64,000 nucleotides of DNA from CBDCCT01 sp965214995 (GCA_965214995.1 CBDCCT010000002.1:558001-622000); one strand, 5' to 3'. Counted from the first letter of the stretch, positions 46,870-61,539 are shown. Program-made: numbers and translations. The notes: generated from the sequence alone by a model not told the origin.

Positions 46870-49800
46870 CTATAAATATAAAAACTTATATATATAGAAA
46901 TTATAATTATAACTATAATTATAACTATAGCTATAACTATAATCTATAAATATAATAGTATATCTAAAAATATTAATAAAGTATATTAAGAAAGATATAT
47001 TAATTTCTATATATTACTTCTTCTAATAAATATACTCTCTTTTTATTTTTATTATAATTCTTATTCCTTTTATAAGCTAATCTTTATTATAAAGCTTATT
47101 AAATTATTACTAATTAATATATAGATTAAAGAAATACGTATTATTATTTATTAATATTATAAAAATAATATATATACTCTAATATATATATAATATTTTA
47201 TAAATATAATATATATTTAGAGATTTTACTCTTATACTAGTACTTATAGCTTATTTTTCTAATTTAATTATACTATAAATATTATAATATTTCCTACTAT
47301 TTCTTAATTTAAATAACTTAATAAAAGCTCTTAAATACTATAGTAGCTAGTATTTTAAGTTAAGCCTTTTATAATTAGTAATAGTAAAAATAAGATAAAG
47401 CTCTCTTATATATTTCCTATTAATAATAGAGGTATTAGTAAAGCTAGTACTTAGATATTCTTAAATCTAAACTATATTCTTTTTCTATTCTTTAGGCTTC
47501 TTATCTTACTAATTAGGATAGTAGTAAATATACTCTTTCTCTAATATTTTTAAGTTTAAGGAATCCTTATCTAATACTTTCTAGTATCTAATTAAAAAAT
47601 AAATTAAAATTAATAACTCTTTAGCTTAGTTATACTATAATTACCTATTATTAAGTTCTTTATTAAGTATTCTCTTTTTATTAACTTCTTTACGCTAATT
47701 TATTATAAATATTATAAGAATATTAATAAAGTATAGTAGCTTCTATTTTTAATATATCTAGCTAACTTACTACTATTCTTTATATTTTAATCCTATACTT
47801 TATATATATTTTTTATTACTAGGCCTATATATTTAGCTATACTAACTTAGATCTTTCTTTTCTATTAATTATATTACTTTTATTTTATTTAGTTTATTAG
47901 CTATACTAAATAGCTATAGGGAATTTTATAATAATTTATTTTTTAATATTTATATCCTTATTTACCTAAAATTATAATAAATTATTTAAGTAAAAAAATT
48001 ATCCTACTTATTAGTATAATTATAAAACTCTTTAATTAAGTACTTATAAGTAGTTTCTAATATTAAAGTATTTATATTATTTATAGTACTATATAGCTAA
48101 ATAAACTTATAGTAATATATAATAATATAGAATTTAAAAAAATTAAAATATCTTTTACTAGTATTACTACTACTTAATTAGATATTATAGAAGACTTCTT
48201 TAAGTTTATCTATCTAATTAACTATATAATCTAAGAAGTATAAAGTCTCTTTATTATAAGTATAGTATTATATAATTAGAATAAAGTTTAAAGTTATATA
48301 AGTAAAGAGAATAACTATTAGCTTTCTTAATAATAGTAATAGTATAATTATAGAAAGTAATTATTATATTATTATCTTCTACTTAATACTTATTTATTAT
48401 TTTATACTATTAAAGGCCTTAAATATCTTTAGTCTAGTAAATAGGAGAACTTATTAATAATAGTAATCTAATTACTCTAATAGGTATATATTAATAATTA
48501 AGTAGTTCTATCTATACTTTTACTTCTAGCTTAGATATATAGTTTATAATATATTAATTATCTATAGAATAAGATATATAACTATACTTTTATATAATTA
48601 ATATAGTATATCTATTCCTATAACTATATAAATATTAATAAGTAAGTAATCCTAGGTAAAATTCTTAATATTATAAATCTAGAGCTTATTATTTTATTTA
48701 ATAGGATTATTTCTTTAGATAATAAGTTAAGCTATAATATTCTTATATATCTATACTAGCTAACTTTCTCTTAGATTTTTTTATTAATTAAGAGGTACTA
48801 TATAAATTATATAGTATCTTTTACTTTTAACTCTAGTAATTAGAACCTATTTCTTATAATCTACTAATATACTAGTAAGTATAGGATAATATCTATATAT
48901 TTTACTATTAGTATATAGTATTTAAGTTTCTTCCTTAATAACTTCTTTAATATTTAATTATAATTAGTTTTATATTTTATAATTAATTATATATAAATAC
49001 TTTATAATATAATACTTATAGTAGTATAGTAAACCTTAATCTTAATATTCTTTTCTAAGGAAATAATAGGAATATTATTTAGTAAAAGTATAGTTAAGCT
49101 ACTTTATTTTTACCTTATAATATAGTTTAGATTATTAATAGTTAAATATACTAGTTATACTAATTAATCTCTATAGTATTAACTTAGTTATATTTTATCT
49201 ATTATAATTAATAAGGGTATAATAGTAGCTTTATTAAAAAGTTAATCTTATATTTACTACTATTAATCTATAGTATAGAGTTTACTATAGATATAGTTTC
49301 TCTAATTATTATAATAGATAAAATATCTTATAAGGGTATATATTAGATTCTTAAAGAATAGCTTATACCTTAAAAGATAGTAGATAATTTTAAGTAAGTC
49401 TTAATAAAAAAAAGAATATTTAATACTATCTTATCCTTTTATACTACTTTTTACTTTTAAAGTTATATTCTTTTAATAATTATCTTTAATACTATCTAGT
49501 ATATTATATATTAACTCTTACTATTTATCTACTAAATTAAAACTTATTAAATTATATATTAGTACTAGCCTTTTATTAAAAAAAAATCTATTAATATCCT
49601 ACTAGCTATATTTAGAGTATAGAAGCTACTATAAGAATATATAGTCTATTATACTTTTAAATAGATAGTATTCTAGTAATATTAATTATTTAATAGTAAT
49701 TAATAATATACTAATTAATTCTTTAGTACTTTAGCTAGTTATTTCTTTATAGCTATTAGTTTTAGTTACTATACTTATAGATAGAAGACTAGTAGTTCTC

Positions 49801-49926
49801 TTTTCTATTAAATATAAAGTAGATACTAAGAAATACCTAGTTAGAGATTCCTAACTATTATTCTCTAATATATTAGAAATATAGTTATTATCTATTATAT
49901 AAAATAGCTTATCTTAAGTTTATATA
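46870..49926. other. unassigned RIP-degraded transposon-like DNA
   Basis: The base signature is the same CpA/TpG-free one. Minus-strand frames have long stretches with stops mostly at CAG/CAA-derived positions, suggesting former coding sequence, but no domain could be named. The region is contiguous with DNA right of the hAT insertion. Confidence 0.55.
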
Positions 49927-49934
49927 GAACTAGT
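49927..49934. repeat. 8-bp target-site duplication GAACTAGT, left of hAT element
   Basis: GAACTAGT precedes the left terminus and recurs at 57032-57039 after the right terminus. Eight bp is diagnostic of hAT insertion. Confidence 0.9.
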
Positions 49935-52900
49935 TAGGGGTTGGAACGGTGTGGTTTGGTGCGGGGGAAGCCCATTCGTTACTAAACCGTGAACGGTTTA
50001 GTAGCACTAAAAAATAAGCAGTTTAATATAGTATTTTCCTCTATTTTAAATAGTATAACTATTAGTAGTACTAAAATAAATAGTATTTATTTTAATACTA
50101 TTCTTAGTAAAAATAATAATTATATAATTATATATTTACTATAAATATTATAGTAGTTATTATAGTAGTTATATATACTTTTTAATAAAATAATAAAAAT
50201 TTATAGCTACTATCTTAATAAGTATTTTATATTTAGGAAGACTTACTACTCTTAGAGATTAACTCTTTATTAGAAAAAGTCTTAGAGCTACTATTATCTT
50301 TACTACTAGACTCCTATTTAGGCTTCTAGTTAAGCTCTTAATCTAGAATATTATCTAGCTTTTTATAATTATTATTATTATCTTATAGTAACTTATTATT
50401 ACTCTTTAAGGGGCTCTCTATCTAATTAATAGATAGGTTTAAGTTACTTCTTTTCTAAGGTAATTTATTACTTTTATTAATAGACTATTACTAGGATAAT
50501 AGTTAGGTTAATAATTTTCTATTTTTTAGCTAAGAGCTAATAATATTTAAACTATTTTTAGTCTTACTAATAAAGCTACTATTATTAATCTTAATATCTT
50601 ATAACTCCTTATCTATCTCCTTAAGTACCTTATTCTAGTTAATATTAATATTATTATATATACCCTATATAGATAATATATTAATATTTATTTATTATAG
50701 ATAGAGCTATAATATTATAATCTTATTAAATATATCTACTATAAAAGTTCTATTAAAGTAATACTATACGTGTATAATACTAAAGACTCTTTTAACTAAT
50801 ATACTAGTACTAGGGATAGTAAGTATATTTCTTACTATAAGAGTAATTTATAGAAATTATAATAATATTTCCTTCTAAACCTTTAAGATATTAGAGTTAC
50901 TAGAAGCTTTATATAGAATTTATTAACTATTATTTACTAAAAGGTTTAATATAACTTATAATAACTTTTATATCTTTTAAACTCGTTTAAATCTCTTTTA
51001 GAAGACTTAATATTTAAAAGAGTTATACTTAGGGGGTTAACTCTTATATTCTATATTATATCTTCTTTATAGTTACTTAGTACTCCTTTATACTTACTTA
51101 TAAAGAGCCTTTAAAATTTATCCTAGTAGGTATTATTCTATAAAGTCTCTTTAGTAGGTACTACCTATTTAAAGCTAAGGAAGTAAAATTATTTTAAATA
51201 AAGTAAAAGGAGAATTATAAAGATATAAAGATTACTAAGATTTCTAGTTATATTAGTATAATACTTCTTTAGCTTTTCTTAGGTATTTATAATACTAGTA
51301 AATAGTTACTTTTTTTAAGAAAACTACTTAAGTTTTAGCTTCTCCTCTATTTACTTAAGATATAATAGTAATTTATTATAAATAACTAATATATAATAGA
51401 TTATAGGGTCCTTAGAGATACTAATAAGCTATATATAACTAAGAAAAGATTAGTAAAGTATAATTAAATATTTAATTTACTTCTATTTAGTCTCTATAAT
51501 ATAGAGAAACTATAGTATATTAGAAAACTTATTTAAAAAAGTAGTAATAGAATAGTAGAACCTAAGAAACTATAAAAGTATAATATATATAAAACTCTAG
51601 TAAGTTATAATATCTTAGATATATTTTAGTAGTTAGAACTTATTAGAATTAGAGTTCTTAGATAGATCTTACTATATCTTATTAAAAGCTAATATTCTAG
51701 TCTTACTAGTATTAATATATACTATAATTTATTAGACCTATAATTTTAATAAATTTAGTATAGTTAACTACTATAATAACTACTATAATTATAACTAGTT
51801 CTAAGTCTTTATTATATTAGGATAATATACCTTTATAAGTATAATAATAAGATCTAGCTTAGACTTATATCTTTTATACTTCTTAAGCTCTAAGTTTAGG
51901 TCCTATTCTTTTTATAACTTATTATTTATAGGATTAATCTTTATTTTTCCTAGAAGATCTTTAAGAGATAGCTAGATAATATATATAAAGTATAGAATAA
52001 GCTTAAAAACCTACTTATTCTAAAAGTATTAATAATTCTCTTTATTAATAGTCTTAGTTAGCTCTACTTTTATTTATTTATTATTTAAAGTATTATTTAT
52101 TATAAGAGAGACTATTCTATTTAAAATATTATAATCCTTAATTATCTAACGGATTTTTATTAAAAGATTTTATTTTATATATTTATAGGGAATAGGATTA
52201 AAAGCTATTAACTAATTTTAGTACTTAAAGTCCTAAGTAATCTAAAAAGCCTTTATAGTAAGGAAGCTTTACCTTCTTAGTAATAACTATATATCTAGAT
52301 ATAATAAATAGTTAGATATATTCTTTATAAGGGTTTCTTTAATATTTTCTATAATTTTAATCTTTTATACTTTAATATTATTCTATATAGTTAATACTAA
52401 TAGAAAATTAATATTAGTATCTAAATAGTAGAAAAGTCTTTAAATATTAATATTTTTAAATACTATAAAGGGGAGACTAGTAGAGATAACTATATAAATA
52501 GTAAGTAACTTAAAATTATTATATATTAGTACTTCTTCCCTTAGAAACCTAGCCTAAGATTTCCTCTAAAATATTTAGAACTATTAGTAATTATACTAGT
52601 AAATATAGTAGTAATTATAGTAGTTACTATAAAAGTACTTATCTAATCTTTTTTCTAAACCTTTTTCTTATTAATAACTATAAGCCTATACTTTTATCTT
52701 TTTTTTAATATTCTTTAGAGTTAATATATTCTATTATAGTACTTATTCTAGATTTTAGCCCTAGATATTTTAGAAGTATACTATAAATTTTATAAATTAT
52801 TTTTAGCTCCCTATTCTTATAAAGTATACCTTAAAAATATAGCTTTTAAGCCTCTAATTACTTAATACTATCTTAGTTAATAATTTTCTTAGCTCTCCTT

Positions 52901-55900
52901 TTAAGTTTTAAGTTTTTTTAATACTAGGAATAACTTATAAACTATTCTTTAAATTAAATACTAGTATCCTCTTTCTAAATATAGTATTAATTAAACCTAC
53001 TATCTTTTTAAAAGAAGTAAGAATCCTTAGAGAAATTACTATTAGTTTTAGTAGGACTACTTAGAAGTATAAATTAATTAGATTTAAAGCTCTAGGATTA
53101 TAAAGATATTTTTTTATTATATAAATAATAAAGATAAAGATTTATAAAGCTTCTAGTCTTATTAAAATATAAGAGGTATAAGGTTAAGAGTTAATTATTA
53201 ATAATATACTATAATAGAATTATAAAATAAGTTAGACTTAGTAAATATTTTATAAAAAAGTTTTTTAATAAAATATTTACTAGCGTGAATAATTATATAA
53301 TATAATATATATTTTATTCTTTATATTAATCTAGACTTATAAAAACCTTTTTATACTTAATACTAATCTAATATAGCTATAACTAAAGTCTAATACTTAA
53401 AGGTTAACTTTAATCTAAAAAGTAACTAGAAAGGTTATATTAAGGGTAAAAAGAAAGGCTTAGAATAAATATATAGCTTACTACTATAATTACTACTATA
53501 ATATATTCTTTAAGTATTAGCTAATATTTATTATTAGCTTTTTTAGAAATTCGCTACTATTAGAAGAGTAATAAGTTATTAATACTAAAAGCTTTATTTA
53601 GGAGGCTTTATTACGAATTATTCTTAAAGCATAAGACTTATTATATAGGAAATACTATCTATAGAGCTTTATAGGAAGTAAGTAAAGCCTACTTAGTTTA
53701 TCTATTTAAAAGTTTATATTTAGAGTATTATTAATATTAATAAGAGTACTAAAGTATATAGTAACCTAACTATATATAGTATATTTAAAGTAAGTAATAA
53801 TTTATTAAAAAAACTTATAACTAATTAGAAAGCTATATATATTAATAGCTAGGATATAATATTACTTCTATTATTATTAATATATCTATTTTTTTATATC
53901 TAATATATATTAAAGCCTTTTTATTTAAGTAGTATTAATAGGGATATCTAAAAAACTTTTTAGCCTTAATATAACTATAAGAAAGGCTTTTTATATAGTT
54001 TTTAGGTTTAAAGTATTATCCTAGCTATACTTTATATAATTATAGTTATTAGACTACTATAATATATAACTAGGTATAAAAATTAGATTAAGTTACTAGC
54101 TTATAAAATTCCTTTAGTATAATCTTTTAATACTAGTAAAAAATTTATATAGAGCTAGGATATTACTATATATAAGACCTAATACTTAAATAAGATTAGT
54201 ATATATTTTAGTAGTAACTACTATAATTACTACTATAATTCTAGTATAGAATTTTATAGAAATAAAATTAATAACTTACTAAAACTTTTTTAAGGGGTAT
54301 ATAGAGAAGAAGATTCTCTATCCTTATTATTCTTTCTAAAAGCCTTACTTTCTTAGTTAGTAAATAAAAGGCTTCCTACTATCTTTATATATATATTTTC
54401 TATATAATATAATAGTAGTTTTTATAGCTATCCTTAAAAATTTTTTATCTTTAACTACTAGCCTCTTCCTTATTAATTTCTTCTTTAAAAACTTTATTAT
54501 TAATTATATTTTCCTACTACTAATAGACTTTAAGAATTTTATTAAATTTATCTTCCTTAATATTCTTTTAAGTAGAATTATTATTATCCTAAACTATTAT
54601 AGAAATATTTAGCCCTATATAAGTTTAAATAATACTTATATATATTCTCTTAATAATACTTAGAATATATTAGTATTTATATAGTAGTTATATATAAAAT
54701 ACTATTATTAGAAGGTATTTACTAAGTATCTACCTACTCTTTTTTTTTTCTCTTCTTAAGCCCTTTTTTTTCGTTAGAGGTAGTATTAATATAATACTCT
54801 ACCTTTCTTAATTTTTATAAATAATATATAATATTTATTTAATTAGCTTTTTAAGTATAATTAAGCTCTTACTTATAGCTACTTATATTTTTAAAATATT
54901 AGTAATTTCTTTTTATATTTTTATTATCTAAAAGCTTATCTTAAGCTTTTTACTTATAGCTTAAACCTATAGGGTAACTAAGGTAAGGTATTTCTAATTA
55001 TTAAGTATTAGTACTAAATATATAGATATAGAATATTATAGTAGTTATTATAGTAGTTATTATAGTAGTTTTACTATATAGAATAGATTATTTAGAACTT
55101 ACTAATTTCTTAAATTTAGTAGGGAAAAAGTATAAATATATATAGTCTTAAAGATCTATATAATCTTTAATAGAATTAATATAAATAAATATAATAAAGC
55201 TCTTTTTCTAAAGATTTATAGCTTTAAATATATATAGTAAAATTATAGAGGATTAAAATAAATTTTAAAATTTAGCTATATTAGTATTAATATAGATACT
55301 TCTACTATATTTAATTATATTCTATATAAAGAAAATATAATTAAATTAATATTTATATATACTAAGCTTTCTTTATTTATATTTATACTCTAGTATTTTA
55401 TAATCTTACTATTTTTATCTAATATTATAATATTAAGGTTAGTTAGAGCTTATATATATCTATATAAGTAGGATTACTTAGATATTAGTACTTTAAAATT
55501 AGATTAAAAATAATATCCCCTACTACCTAGCTATCTTTATTAGCTAGTACCCTAATACTACCCCCTAAGCCTTTATAACTAATTAAAGGCTAAAGCTAGG
55601 GTACTTATAATATAACTAAGTCTTAGACTTAAACTTAAAGCTAGTAAAGGATTACTATACTAAAGAATAATAACTTTTAAAAATATAAGCTAAGACTTAA
55701 AGTTATAGCTAAAATACTATATAAACTAAATCTATACTTATAGCTTAAGAAGCTCTTATATAAAATAATAGTAAGAGTATAACTTAAAATAAGCCTCCTA
55801 CTCTATAATAATAAGCTTAAAGTTAAGACTAAAGCTCTAGTACTTATATTATAAGTATAAAAAAAGTAGGTAAAGGACTACTAATAGTATATAAAATAGT

Positions 55901-57031
55901 CCCTAATAAAGCTACCTAGTTAGGAATAAGAAAATTACTATATAAAATTATAAAGTACTATAAGGTAAAGAAGCTAGCCCTAAAGTAAAGTAAAAAAGGC
56001 TTTAACTCTAAAGCTAAGTATATTATAAATAAAATTTAGGCTAATTAATAACTAAAGCTGAAAATTAAAGATATATAATATAAAATACTAAGTATATAGC
56101 TATATAATTATAGTTATAGTAGTTATTATAGTAGTTATATTATATAAAATACTTATTTTACTAATTATTAAATTTTAGATAATATTAAGGTTTTATATAA
56201 AATATAAGACCTATAATATTAAATAATACCTATAATACCTAAAGCTCCTTTTTAATATCTTATTAAAGAAATAATAGATAATATCTCTACTTTAATTAGT
56301 AGAGATAATTTATAAATTTAAAAAGTAGCTTTAGAAGGGCTTTAAAAAGCCTCTAAGGCTTTTTTAGTAAATAAATTTAGTAGTAAGTACTATATTATCT
56401 AAAAATAACTATAAGTCTTATAGCTCTTAATATAAAGTTATAATATAGTTATATTTATACTATAACTACCTAAACTAAATTATTTTTTACTAACTATTAA
56501 CTAATAATTTTATTCTATAGTATATAATTTAGTAGTAATATATACTAAATAAGTTACTATATTTAAAAAAGATTAGGAATTAGTAGATAATTTAAGAGAA
56601 ATAATAAGTAGAAAAAGTATATATATTATTTTCTAATTTCTTAAAGTATTAATAACTAATTATAGTACTTATATACTAATAAAATTAATATAATAGGTTT
56701 TCTTAAAGGTTATAGAAGAAAAGGCGTTTTTATATAGCTATATTATATTATTTATATATATAAACCTATAATATAATATATAAATATAATATAATATATA
56801 AATTTAATTTATAGTATAACTACTATAAATACTACTATAAAGAGAATAGTAGTACTAAATATAACTATTATCTACTATTTAAATAGTAGTACTAATAGTA
56901 GCACTATTCTAAATAGTAGATAATAGTTTAGGGTACTAGTAATTAGTACTACTAGAATAATACTAAGTTTAGTAGACTAAACCTAATGGTTTAGTGTAAC
57001 CAATATATTCACCAAACTGTTCCGACCCCTA
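49935..57031. mobile_element. hAT-superfamily DNA transposon, RIP-degraded interior, 7097 bp
   Basis: The ends form imperfect inverted repeats: left TAGGGGTTGGAACGGT and right (complement) TAGGGGTCGGAACAGT, with two transitions in 16 bp. The first base is probably a mutated CAGGGG, the usual hAT start. GAACTAGT is duplicated on both sides. Each end carries a subterminal hairpin with arms ACTAAACC/GGTTTAGT (49981-50002, loop GA in the longer arm version; 56976-56995, loop TAAT). The interior is CpA/TpG-free and no transposase motif survives that I can name. Its length exceeds typical hATs (2.5-5 kb), so nested insertions or internal repeats are possible. Confidence 0.87.
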
Positions 57032-57039
57032 GAACTAGT
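57032..57039. repeat. 8-bp target-site duplication GAACTAGT, right of hAT element
   Basis: This is the second copy of the duplication; the first is at 49927-49934. Confidence 0.9.
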
Positions 57040-58055
57040 ATTACTATTAAAATTATTTTCCTCTATATTTAAAAAGTTTAGACTATAGTTATCCTTACTA
57101 ATTTCCCTAATCTAGGATATATATAATATATCCTTCTTAAAGCTTACTATAATAATTTACTTCTTAGATATATTCCTATAGTATTTTCCTATATAAAGTA
57201 AATATATATAAGAATTTTATAATTAATATTTATATTATAAATAGTATCTATATTATACTATTATTTAATCTTATATAATAATTAAATATACTAGTAGTAA
57301 GCTATTTTATAATACTATAGATATTTCCTCCCTTAAATATATAATACTAGTATAAAAATATATAATATAGTAAATATATATTATATATAGTATATTAAAT
57401 AAAGATATAAGAATATACTATAAATAACTATATATTATTATAATTTTTACTATAACTTATATTATAACTATTTATTAAGATATTTACTATAACTTTCTTC
57501 TACTATAACTTTTACTATAACTTTTTTTTACTATAACTTTTACTATAACATTAGGAAAACCTTTTTTTTACCTAGAGTCCTCTAAGTACCTAGAGTTATT
57601 TAAGCTAACTTAAGCTAATCTACTACCTATCCTACTTATAAGCTAGCTTAGTACCTTTATAACTATCTTATTATTAATATATATTTATATTAATTATATT
57701 ATTTTAAAGAATTATAATATCTCTTTTAAGATTATAAATATAAGAAAAATATAGTTCTTTTTTTTTTCTATAATATATATAAGTAATTATATATTAATAT
57801 AATATTCTTTTATAAAATAGTAGATATAAATTATATTTATTATTATAATATCTTTATATACTATTCTTAATTATAATATATTTATAAAATTACTTTTAAT
57901 CTACCTTTTATCTATAATATAAATTTTTTATCTTTATAAAGTATAGTAGAAAACTATATTATATAGTTATTTATTTCTATATACTTAAAAATTAAATATA
58001 TTTATAATATAATTTTTAACTATAATAAGTAAGGATATAATAATAGCTCTTTATA
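57040..58055. other. unassigned RIP-degraded DNA right of hAT element
   Basis: AT-rich relic without nameable domains. It contains, at about 57441-57540, a stretch repeated near 61188-61290. Confidence 0.5.
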
Positions 58056-58059
58056 ATTA

Positions 58060-58770
58060 ATAATAGTATAACTATCTACTATAACTAGTAAAAATATATT
58101 ATAACTAATTATAGTATAACTACTTAATACTATTAGTAAAGTAAACTATAACTACTTACTATAATTAATTATAGTATAACTACTTACTATAACTAATTAT
58201 AGTAACTACTTACTAAAACTAATTATAGTATAACTACTTACTATAACTAATTATAGTATAACTAATTATAGTATAACTACTTACTAAGACTAATTATAGT
58301 ATAATTAATTATAGTATAATTACTTACTATAACTAATTATAGTATAACTACTTACTAAGACTAATTATAGTATAACTAATTATAGTATAACTATTTATAG
58401 TATAACTACTTACTAAGACTAATTATAGTATAACTAATTATAGTATAACTAATTATAGTATAACTAATTATAGTATAACTACTTACTATAACTAATTATA
58501 GTATAACTACTTACTATAACTAATTATAGTATAACTAATTATAGTATAACTACTTACTATAACTAATTATAGTATAACTAATTATAGTATAACTACTTAT
58601 TAAGACTAATTATAGTATAACTTCTTATTAAGACTAATTATAGTATAATTAATTATAGTATAACTTCTTACTAAGACTAATTATAGTATAACTAATTATA
58701 GTATAACTACTTACTAAGACTAGTTATAATATAACTACTTACTATAACTATTTATTATAATTATCTATAG
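58060..58770 (+). repeat. tandem array of self-complementary ACTAATTATAGT units
   Basis: About 0.7 kb built from two modules: a palindromic ACTAATTATAGTATA (15 bp) and ACTACTTACTATA (13 bp). They alternate as 28-bp units or occur as runs of the 15-mer alone. A subset has ACTACTTACTAAG. Single-strand hairpins would form throughout. Confidence 0.88.
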
Positions 58771-58899
58771 TATATTTTAACTAGTTTTAATATAACTATT
58801 TATAGTAACTATATTATAATTACTTACTATTAGTACTTATAGTAATTATAATAATAAATATATTATATAATAGTATATATACTATTAAATATAAATAGA

Positions 58900-61030
58900 A
58901 TATATAGAATATTAATCCCTAGCCTTAGTCTATAGAGGGGTAGAAAGGCCTAAACTTTCTATATTATAAGATCCCTTATATTATATTAGTAGTAATAATA
59001 GTACTCTTAATACTTTTTTTAGTAATATATACTTATTAATTTTAATTCTTTTAGTATTATAATTAAGTCCTTCTAAATTATTAAGAGAGTCTTTATACTT
59101 ATTAGGAATAGCTATAACTTTATTTATTAAGTCTCTAGATTTAATTTTATAATACCTTATAACCCTCTCTTAAAGAATTAATAGGATTTTTTTTTATTAT
59201 ACTTTATATTAATTAGTCTATATATTAAAGATATAATTATATATTACTATAGTTAAGAAAGAATTATTAGTAATAGTACTATTTATTTTAAAAATAATAA
59301 TATACTCTAAGCTTACTTAGAGTACTTAAATTTAGAGATCTATCTTTTTCCTAATTCCTACTCCTTAATTATAAATTATATATAAGTAATAATAATAATA
59401 ACTAAGTATAGTTTAAATAGGCTAAAAAGTTATTTAGTTATATCTAACCTTCTATAGTATATTTTTAATTAAAGAAAGAAAATAGTTATAATTATCTTAA
59501 TAATAGATTAGCTTAAGAATTACTTCTTATTAGGCTAAAGTAATTAAATTAATTAGTAAATAAAATAGATAACTAATTATAGTAAAGTTAAAACTATAGA
59601 TATATCTTATTATAGTCTTTATATATAAAATTATTATCTTTTAATAGCTTTATTATAAGATTTTATAGATTAGTACTATTATTAAATAGAAATAAGATTA
59701 AAATAATATTCCTAATTTTCTCTATTATATAAGTATAAAAGTTACTAATATTATCTAGTAGCTACTTATCTTAGTAAATATATAGCTTTAAAATAATTAT
59801 AATAATATACTTTTTATACTTCTTTAAGAGTTAGCTAGTAAGCTCTAGATATTAATCTCTATTCTTTTCTAAAAATATCTTTTCCTATATTATTCTAGAT
59901 ACTAAGTATAAGTATTTAAAATAATTTTTTTTCCTATAGATCTTACTATAGATCTATTAAATCTAGTAAACTTACTATAAAAATAGTTATATTTAGTATT
60001 AAAAAAGTTTTTAGAAATATTAGTTTATATATATTATCTAAAATAACTTTAGTCTATTACTAGATTTTTTCCTAAATATATCTACTTCTAAGTAATAATA
60101 AAGATAATTTAGAGATATATAATCTATTTAAACTAATATTTTACTAAATAGATAACTATCTATTATTCTATTAGATAATCTATAAACCTAATCTAAAAGG
60201 ATTATAAAGACTTAATATTTTCTATATTATATTAGTATAAAGAAGCTATTAAAGAATTAATTAAGAAGTATATTATTAAATAAACTTATATTAGCTATAT
60301 AAAAGCTTCTTTATAACTAAAAGGCTAATAAATAATATTAATATTAGAAGGATATAAATTATAATAAGTACTATATATTACTTTAAATTTAAACCTATAA
60401 TTAAGATAAACTATTTTTAATATTAATAACCTTTTTTTTATATTTTTAATCCTATAAACTATTACTAGTATTTTTATAGTTATTATTCTAAATATACTAT
60501 TTAACTTTTTATTTTTTTATTATAGGTTCTTTATTACTATTAATATTAATAGCTTAAGATCTATAATTCTACTATTTTAATTAGAAATATCCTTAATAAT
60601 AAGATACTTATTAAGATAAATAGTATATTTTATAATATTTTAGTTCTTTCTAGGTATAATTAGTAATTTAAAGAAGAAAGAATATAAAATAATAATAAAG
60701 AAAGAATTAGATTTAAAATATATAAAGAAAGAGAAAGCTTCTAACTTTATTAATTATCTTTTAATATACTTACTAATAAATATAAATAGGAATTTTAGGT
60801 TATTTTCTATAATTATAATACTATCTTAATATAGTATAGAATAGTTAAATTTTTATAGCCTTAAAATAAAGCTAGTAAGAATATATTAAATTTTATATAG
60901 TATTTCTAATTATAGCTTTACCTTAGAGGTATTAGTATAAACTTCCTAATTTACCTATATATTAGAACTTAAAACTAATTTCTAATATTATTAATAACTA
61001 TTAATATAAATATAACTATAATAGTTCTAA
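58900..61030. other. unassigned RIP-degraded DNA
   Basis: This 2.1 kb of CpA/TpG-free sequence has some long pseudo-open frames but no domain I can identify, and no intact gene. Confidence 0.5.
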
Positions 61031-61039
61031 GTACTACTA

Positions 61040-61410
61040 TATATAAATTTAGCTATAACTTTAAATATAACTTTTACTATAATCTTTAATATAACTTTTA
61101 TTATAACTTTTACTATAATTTTTACTATAATTTTTACTATAACTTTTACTTTAATTTTTACTATAACTTTTACTATAACTTTTATTATAATTTTTACTAT
61201 AACTTTTACTATAACTTATATTATAATTATTTACTAAGATATTTACTATAACTTTTTTCTACTATAACTTTTACTATAATTTTTATTATAATTTTTATTA
61301 TAATTTTTACTATAACTTTTATTATAATTTCTACTATAACTTTTATTATAACTTTTACTATAATTTTTACTATAACTTTTACTATAATTTTTATTATAAT
61401 TTTAACTATA
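61040..61410 (+). repeat. 12-bp tandem array (TTTTACTATAAC)n
   Basis: About 30 imperfect copies of a 12-mer with C/T variation, interrupted by a unique 35-bp stretch (about 61217-61260) that is also present at about 57470-57520. Confidence 0.82.
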
Positions 61411-61539
61411 ATAATCTATATCTATAATAATTACTATAACTATTATTATAATTAAATAGTATAGCTATATTAAGATTTAATATTATACCTAGAATTATAC
61501 TTTAGAAGTAGTAAAGCTTTTTAATAATTATAAAAATTA

